DNA from: Culex pipiens pallens
Lineage: Eukaryota; Arthropoda; Insecta; Diptera; Culicidae
Assembly (NCBI RefSeq): GCF_016801865.2
Contig: NC_068938.1
Span: 193,529,538 to 193,593,537 of the forward strand
Length of the DNA: 64,000 nucleotides
Direction of reading: 5' to 3'
Shown piece by piece: positions 59,408-64,000 of the stretch. The translations under genes and the position numbers were made by a program. Under the pieces are notes generated by a model. The model did no database searches and was not told the DNA's origin. It was given only the letters and a program-made list of their open reading frames with translations. Position 1 is the first letter of the stretch. Each line of letters starts with the position of its first letter.

Positions 59408-61322
59408 CTGAGCAGTTCTCTCAGATTTCGGTCATTCGATTTTTTTTTTTGTATTTTTTAATCCGACTGAAACTTTTTTGGTACCTTCGGTATGCCCAAA
59501 GAAGCCATTTTGCATCATTAGTTTGTCCATATAATTTTCCATACAAATTTGGCAGCTGGCCATACAAAAATGATGTATGAAAATTCAAAAATCTGTATCT
59601 TCTGAAGGAATTTTTTGATCGATTTGGTGTCTTCGGCAAAGTTGTAGGTATGGATATGGACTACACTGAAAAAATATGATACACGGTAAACAAATTTTTG
59701 GTGATTTTTTATTTAACTTTTTGTCACTAAAACTTGATTTGCAAAAAAACACTATTTTTATTTTTTTTATTTTTTTATATGTTTTAGAGGACATCAAATG
59801 CCAACTTTTCAGAAATTTCCAGGTTGTGCAAAAAATCTTTGACCGAGTTATGATTTTTTTAATCAATACTGATTTTTTCAAAAAATCGAAATATTGGTCG
59901 CAAAAAATTTTAAATTAATTTTTCGATGTAAAATCAAATTTGCAATCAAAAAGTACTGTAGTGAAATTTTGATAAAGTGCACCGTTTTCAAGTTAAATCC
60001 ATTTTTAGGTGACTTTTTTGAAAATAGTCGCAGTTTTTCAATTTTTAAAATTAGTGCACATGTTTGCCCACTTTTGAAAAAAAAATTTTTTGAAAAGCTG
60101 AGAAAATTCTCTATATTTTGCTTTTTTGAACTTTGTTGATACGACCCTTAGTTGCTGAGATATTGCCATGCAAGTGTTTAAAAACAGGAAAATTGATGTT
60201 TTCTAAGTCTCACCCAAACAACCCACTATTTTCTAATGTCGATATCTCAGCAACTAATGGTCCGATTTACAATGTTAAAATATGAAACATTCGTGAAATT
60301 TTCCGATCTTTTCGAAAAAAATATTTGCATATTTTTTAAACCAAGACAAACATTTCAAAAGGGCGTAATATTGAATGTTTGGCCCTTTTGAAATGTTTGT
60401 CTTGATTTAAAATTTTTGAAAATATTGTTTTCGAAAAGATCGGAAAATTTCACGAATGTTTCATATTTTAACATTGTAAATCGGACCATTAGTTGCTGAG
60501 ATATCGACATTAGAAAATGGTGGGTTGTTTGGGTGAGACTTAGAAAACATAAATTTTCCTGTTTTTAAACACTTGCATGGCAATATCTCAGCTACTAAGG
60601 GTCGTACCAACAAAGTTCAAAATCAAAATATAGAGAATTTTCTCAGCTTTTCAAAAATATTTTTTTCAATAGCGGGCACTAATTTTAAAAATTGAAAAAC
60701 TGCGACTATTTTCAAAAAAGTCACCTAAAAATGGATTTAACTTGAAAACGGTGCACTTTATCAAAATTTCACTAAAGTACTTTTTGATTGTAAATTTGAT
60801 TTTACATCGAAAAATGAAGTTGAAAATTTTTTACGACCAATATTTCGATTTTTTGAAAAAATCAGTATTGATTAAAAAATCATAACTCGGTCAAAGATTT
60901 TTTGCACAACCTAGAAATTTCTGAAAAGTTGGCATTTAATGTCCTCTAAAACATATCAAAAAATAAGAAAAATTTAAAATAGTGTTTTTTTGCAAATCAA
61001 GTTTTAGTGACAAAAAGTTAAATAAAAAATCACCAAATTTTTTTACCGTGTATAATTTTTTTTCAGTGTAGTCCATATCCATACCTACAACTTTGCCGAA
61101 GACACCAAATCGATCAAAAAATTCCTTCAAAAGATACAGATTTTTGAATTTTCATACATCACTTTTGTATGGACAGCTGCCAAATTTGTATGGAAAATTA
61201 TATGGACAAACTAATGATGCAAAATGGCTTCTTTGGGCATACCGAAGGCACCAAAAAAGTTTCAGTCGGATTAAAAAATACAAAAAAAAATCGAAAGACC
61301 GAAAACAGAGAGAACTGCTCAG
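59408..61322. mobile_element. 1.9-kb palindromic (foldback) element
   Basis: Bases 59408-60363 and 60383-61322 are inverted copies with a 19-bp loop (CGTAATATTGAATGTTTGG). The ends CTGAGCAGTTCTCTC and GAGAGAACTGCTCAG resemble the TGAGCAATTCTC terminus at 52863. The arms agree closely (for example CCGACTGAAACTTTTTTGGT against ACCAAAAAAGTTTCAGTCGG), with scattered small differences. All internal frames (60-98 codons) are mirrored and non-coding. A full transcript would form a hairpin of more than 900 bp. One-armed relatives lie at 7897, 30196 and 50985, and an eroded foldback at 47755. Confidence 0.85.
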
Positions 61323-61600
61323 TTGTAACATGTTTTTGATAACATTGATTTTAAGCAATCGAATCGATGATTAAAACACAATTGATCGCAAACTATTTCG
61401 AATCAGTTTGGAGCGTCATTGCGCTGAGTGAGAGAGAGAGAGAAAGAGAGCAGGAATAGCAAGAGAGGGATCAGATTTGCGTCACGTCCGATTTTTGCTC
61501 GAGGATGAAGGGAAGGATTCTGAGCAAGTCTTTGAGTGAGATCAAGATTTCTGCCGAAAATCTTGAAATTCAAAATTCATTTAAAGAGCTTTAATTTTAT
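61323..61600. repeat. Old dispersed repeat (copy 3), direct repeat of 59144-59407
   Basis: From GTTGTAACATGTTTTTGATA through TTTCGAATCAGTTTGGAGCG, a GA microsatellite (61430-61448), GCGTCACGTCCGATTTTTGC and GAGTGAGATCAAGATTTCTG it follows copy 2 closely and in the same orientation, directly after the palindrome. Confidence 0.7.
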
Positions 61601-62574
61601 GATATTCCGAGCAGGAGAGAAAATATACTCCTTCGAATTTCTGTCTCAGTGAAACTCTTTTGGCGAAAATTTTCCCATCGCTGAGTATTAGAGCTGGGAC
61701 ATCGGATATCCGTATAATTCTGTCATTTAGAATTAATTTAATACTTTTTTTTAAACCCGGCCACAAAAATGGTATGCAAATTGTTTCTAAACCTTATAAT
61801 TTTGTTGAAAATTGATTTAGAGAATTCTATCCGATCACCAATCATGTGATAAAGAATATCAAAAATTGGAAAAGCCACCTCAAGTCAAAACAAAGGATAC
61901 AAACAAGAAACGAAAACAGAAACTAACATCAGCTCTTACGCAAATCTGAAAACTGCTGAACGCTAAATCATTAAAAGATATTCAAGAATTTCTTTGAAAT
62001 CACATCTTTTGTTTTTAAGTGAAATTTGATTGACGTTAAAAATATATACTCCCAAACTATCTGTGTCAAAAAAGCCGCCTTTTACAAACTATTTCAACAG
62101 CGCCCTCTTTCCCTCCAAAGCAAAAGTCGGCAAATTCGCTTTTAATTAAACCGCCAACAACCGGCGACAACGTCGGCCAAGTGTCCCGGGAAAATGCTCA
62201 ATTCGATCAAAGTCGAACCCTTTTTAACCTTGAAAAACAGTTTCAAGATCAACTTGGTTCCCTTTTCGTAAAAAAAAAACATAACAAAAGTTTCAACTAA
62301 TTTCTACCGGTTGGGGGTTCCCAAGTCGCGCTTTGCGCGAGAAGCATAAACCGAAAACTATACAAAAAAGAAAGCATAAAAAATGCACATGTTCCTTTTG
62401 GTTAAGTACTGCACCAGCCAGCAACTTTTGCATGTATGCTGCGTAAAAATACGCAAAAAAAGAAACATATTTGCATTAAATTTGATCGCGGGCGCGCGCC
62501 CCGTACACCGAATGGTGTGCCAGGGTGGCAACTTGAAAAAGGTTGGCAAAAATAGTTTTGGAAAAATTGCCCAA
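61601..62574. other. Unassigned spacer
   Basis: AT-rich then mildly GC-rich. No gene; a GCGGGCGCGCGCCC run is at 62487-62500. Confidence 0.4.
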
Positions 62575-62920
62575 AAAAACTGTCGCACGTCGCTTATTGA
62601 CGTTCCGAGAGAAAAACATTAGAGCACACAATGTAAACAATAACAAACACGTTTTGTTCGACTGATTCAAAATGTTTTCAGTAGTCGGGCATGTACGTGT
62701 GTCAAACTGCTTCTAACTAAATTCCATTTGTCGCACTTGCACTCGCAGTTTCCAAAGTGTTTCAAGATCAGATCGCAACTACTTTTATTAATGAAAAGTG
62801 ACAACAATGCACCAAGTTTTTACGGTTTTTGTTGAATATCTCAGGATTGAAATAATTTCCGGATTCTGTAAAGGTCAACACGTGAGCGATTGAGAGAGCT
62901 CTGCAAAAAATGACGTTCTT
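62575..62920. repeat. Diverged dispersed repeat (partner at 17607-18060)
   Basis: CGCACGTCGCTTATTGACGT, AATGTAAACAATAACAAACA, GGCATGTACGTGTGTCAAAC and TTGAATATCTCAGGATTGAA occur in the same order as in the left copy. Confidence 0.6.
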
Positions 62921-64000
62921 AACCAATTCTTAACTCACTTTGGCCCAAAATGCTAGTGCGAAAAACTTGATCACGGCGATTTGAACTATTTTTAAAAGCA
63001 GACACCCTGCAAAATGCCTCCTCATTTCCCTGTAGCTAATGTGCTCGCAAAGGTGATCACCGAAGTCGGCGGCGTGTTGCAGGAAACGGCTGAAGGACCT
63101 CTCGCAAAACAAAGCAAGCCTTTTTGGTAACAATTTCACTTACAGGACCCTTGGTTTTGTTCGGGCCAGCCTACCATATCAAACACATTCCGAGCCGGCG
63201 AATCGGATCGGCTTCTTTTAAATTATCCTGTGGCCGCGCACTAATGGGACTTTCAATGGAACCGCCGCTGAGTTCCCGAACGGATAGCCATTAGCACTAT
63301 GCGCAAAAGCTGGCGAACGCCAGCTAGCGATTTGCGATTTGTTCCGAATCGTTGCGATTATTTCGGGAGGTATCATTTTGGGTTGCAAGAGTTTGAAGTA
63401 CATTTGAGCAATGACAGTAATTACTTAAAATGTGCATTTATTTGTTCTGACAGGTGCATGAATGTTTTGCTTAGAAATGAAGATTGGAAAAATATTCTGA
63501 TGCATTTTTTTTCAAAATTAATATTTTAGTGAATCAAAATAACATTCTATCATGTTAAACATTACAACAACTCTTCCGAAGCCTCCATATTTCCGGAACT
63601 GCATTATTTTATCGATTTTACAGGCACGATATGAGTATCTGAGCGTTGGGTACGGTATGTCCACGCATTCTTCCTTCCCTGTAAGTTATGTTTCACTGCA
63701 TTCAATCTGCGGTTATTGGGACGCAGTAACAAGCCGTTTAAAAAGGTTTTGTTCTGTTTCAATTCTATTAAGTCTTCAATCAGAATCAATCCAAAGCAAT
63801 ACAAATTAATTAGCAAATCCAGTACAATCAACTGTCTCGTCGACTCCTCGAGTTTCCTATTCGTTGTCCAAACATTTATTACCCTTGAAAATATTATTCA
63901 CTCTTTAACCCGTTTAAAAGTATGTTTTGCTCCGAAGGCTAAAAAGTACGCGCTCGGAAACCTTGTTCCTTTTCAACCCCCTTTTTTTCGTTGTTGGGAC
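62921..64000. other. Right-edge spacer
   Basis: A mildly GC-rich, non-repetitive patch (62930-63400) is followed by AT-rich DNA. Besides the small frame near 63030 nothing is supported. Confidence 0.4.
63030..63130 (+). other. Small open frame in a non-repetitive patch, probably chance
   Basis: A short plus-strand frame near the right end reads MPPHFPVANVLAKVITEVGG and continues about 18 more codons to TAA, starting near 63015. A GTAACA donor-like site overlaps its stop. The composition is protein-like and amphipathic, but frames of this length are expected by chance, and a 69-codon frame covers the other strand. No function can be suggested. Confidence 0.1.

Noticed and set aside
1..64000. 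CRISPR arrays, bacterial operons or prophage
   Set aside because: No regular short repeats with unique spacers, no ribosome binding sites, and the intron and retroposon structure is eukaryotic.

Overview
This is a stretch of insect nuclear DNA, most likely from a mosquito and best fitting Culex. That rests on short TA-flanked inverted-repeat elements and repeat motifs I associate with culicine mosquitoes, a Drosophila-like 87-bp intron, and AT-rich spacer broken by short GC-rich islands. There is no operon-like organisation and no intact long coding sequence. Almost every open frame is short, overlapped by frames on the other strand, and explained by chance or by repeats.

Two pieces of genuine-looking coding sequence are visible, both on the minus strand. 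Exon A (22769-22875) starts with an ATG in good context, encodes 35 residues and ends at a GTGAAT donor. Exon B (37589-37818) has a pyrimidine-rich acceptor, an ATG at 37764, an acidic 58-residue N-terminus and a GTAAAT donor. An 87-bp intron (37819-37905) precedes it, and the leader upstream has a stop in frame. Both exons end in the same phase, after AG of a split codon, so they could be alternative first coding exons of one large minus-strand gene whose common exons lie beyond the left edge. I cannot name the gene. About fifteen further GC-rich islands lie between AT-rich repeat beds and may be leader exons, promoters or conserved intronic sequence, but none gave a convincing protein.

The rest is a dense layering of non-autonomous mobile elements. 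From left to right: a long inverted repeat at the left edge (1-469); two TAGGGGAA elements; a TACACACTTAGA element; scattered copies of a TACAGTCC family; a GGAGCGTTC element (8806-8973); a retroposon with two opposed tRNA-like modules and a 23-bp target duplication (9199-9757); a 1.26-kb TA-flanked element with 148-bp internal repeats (34789-36048); a Transib-like element with 5-bp target duplication (39414-40207); several hairpin elements between 41 and 44 kb; a GCCTTTCTTACT element (49559-50868); and a TGAGCAATTCTC palindrome (52863-53091).

The right third shows nested history. An old repeat was split by a 1.8-kb insertion (53317-55140) with a 21-22-bp target duplication. That insertion carries the same opposed tRNA-like head as the 9.2-kb retroposon but a different tail. 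It also contains a second insertion (53429-54381) between 26-bp direct repeats, with a three-unit 127-bp tandem at one end. Further right, a 1.9-kb palindrome (59408-61322) with arms of about 950 bp lies between two direct copies of the old repeat. Apart from the two exons, the window looks like intron or flanking DNA of a large gene, filled by successive waves of elements.
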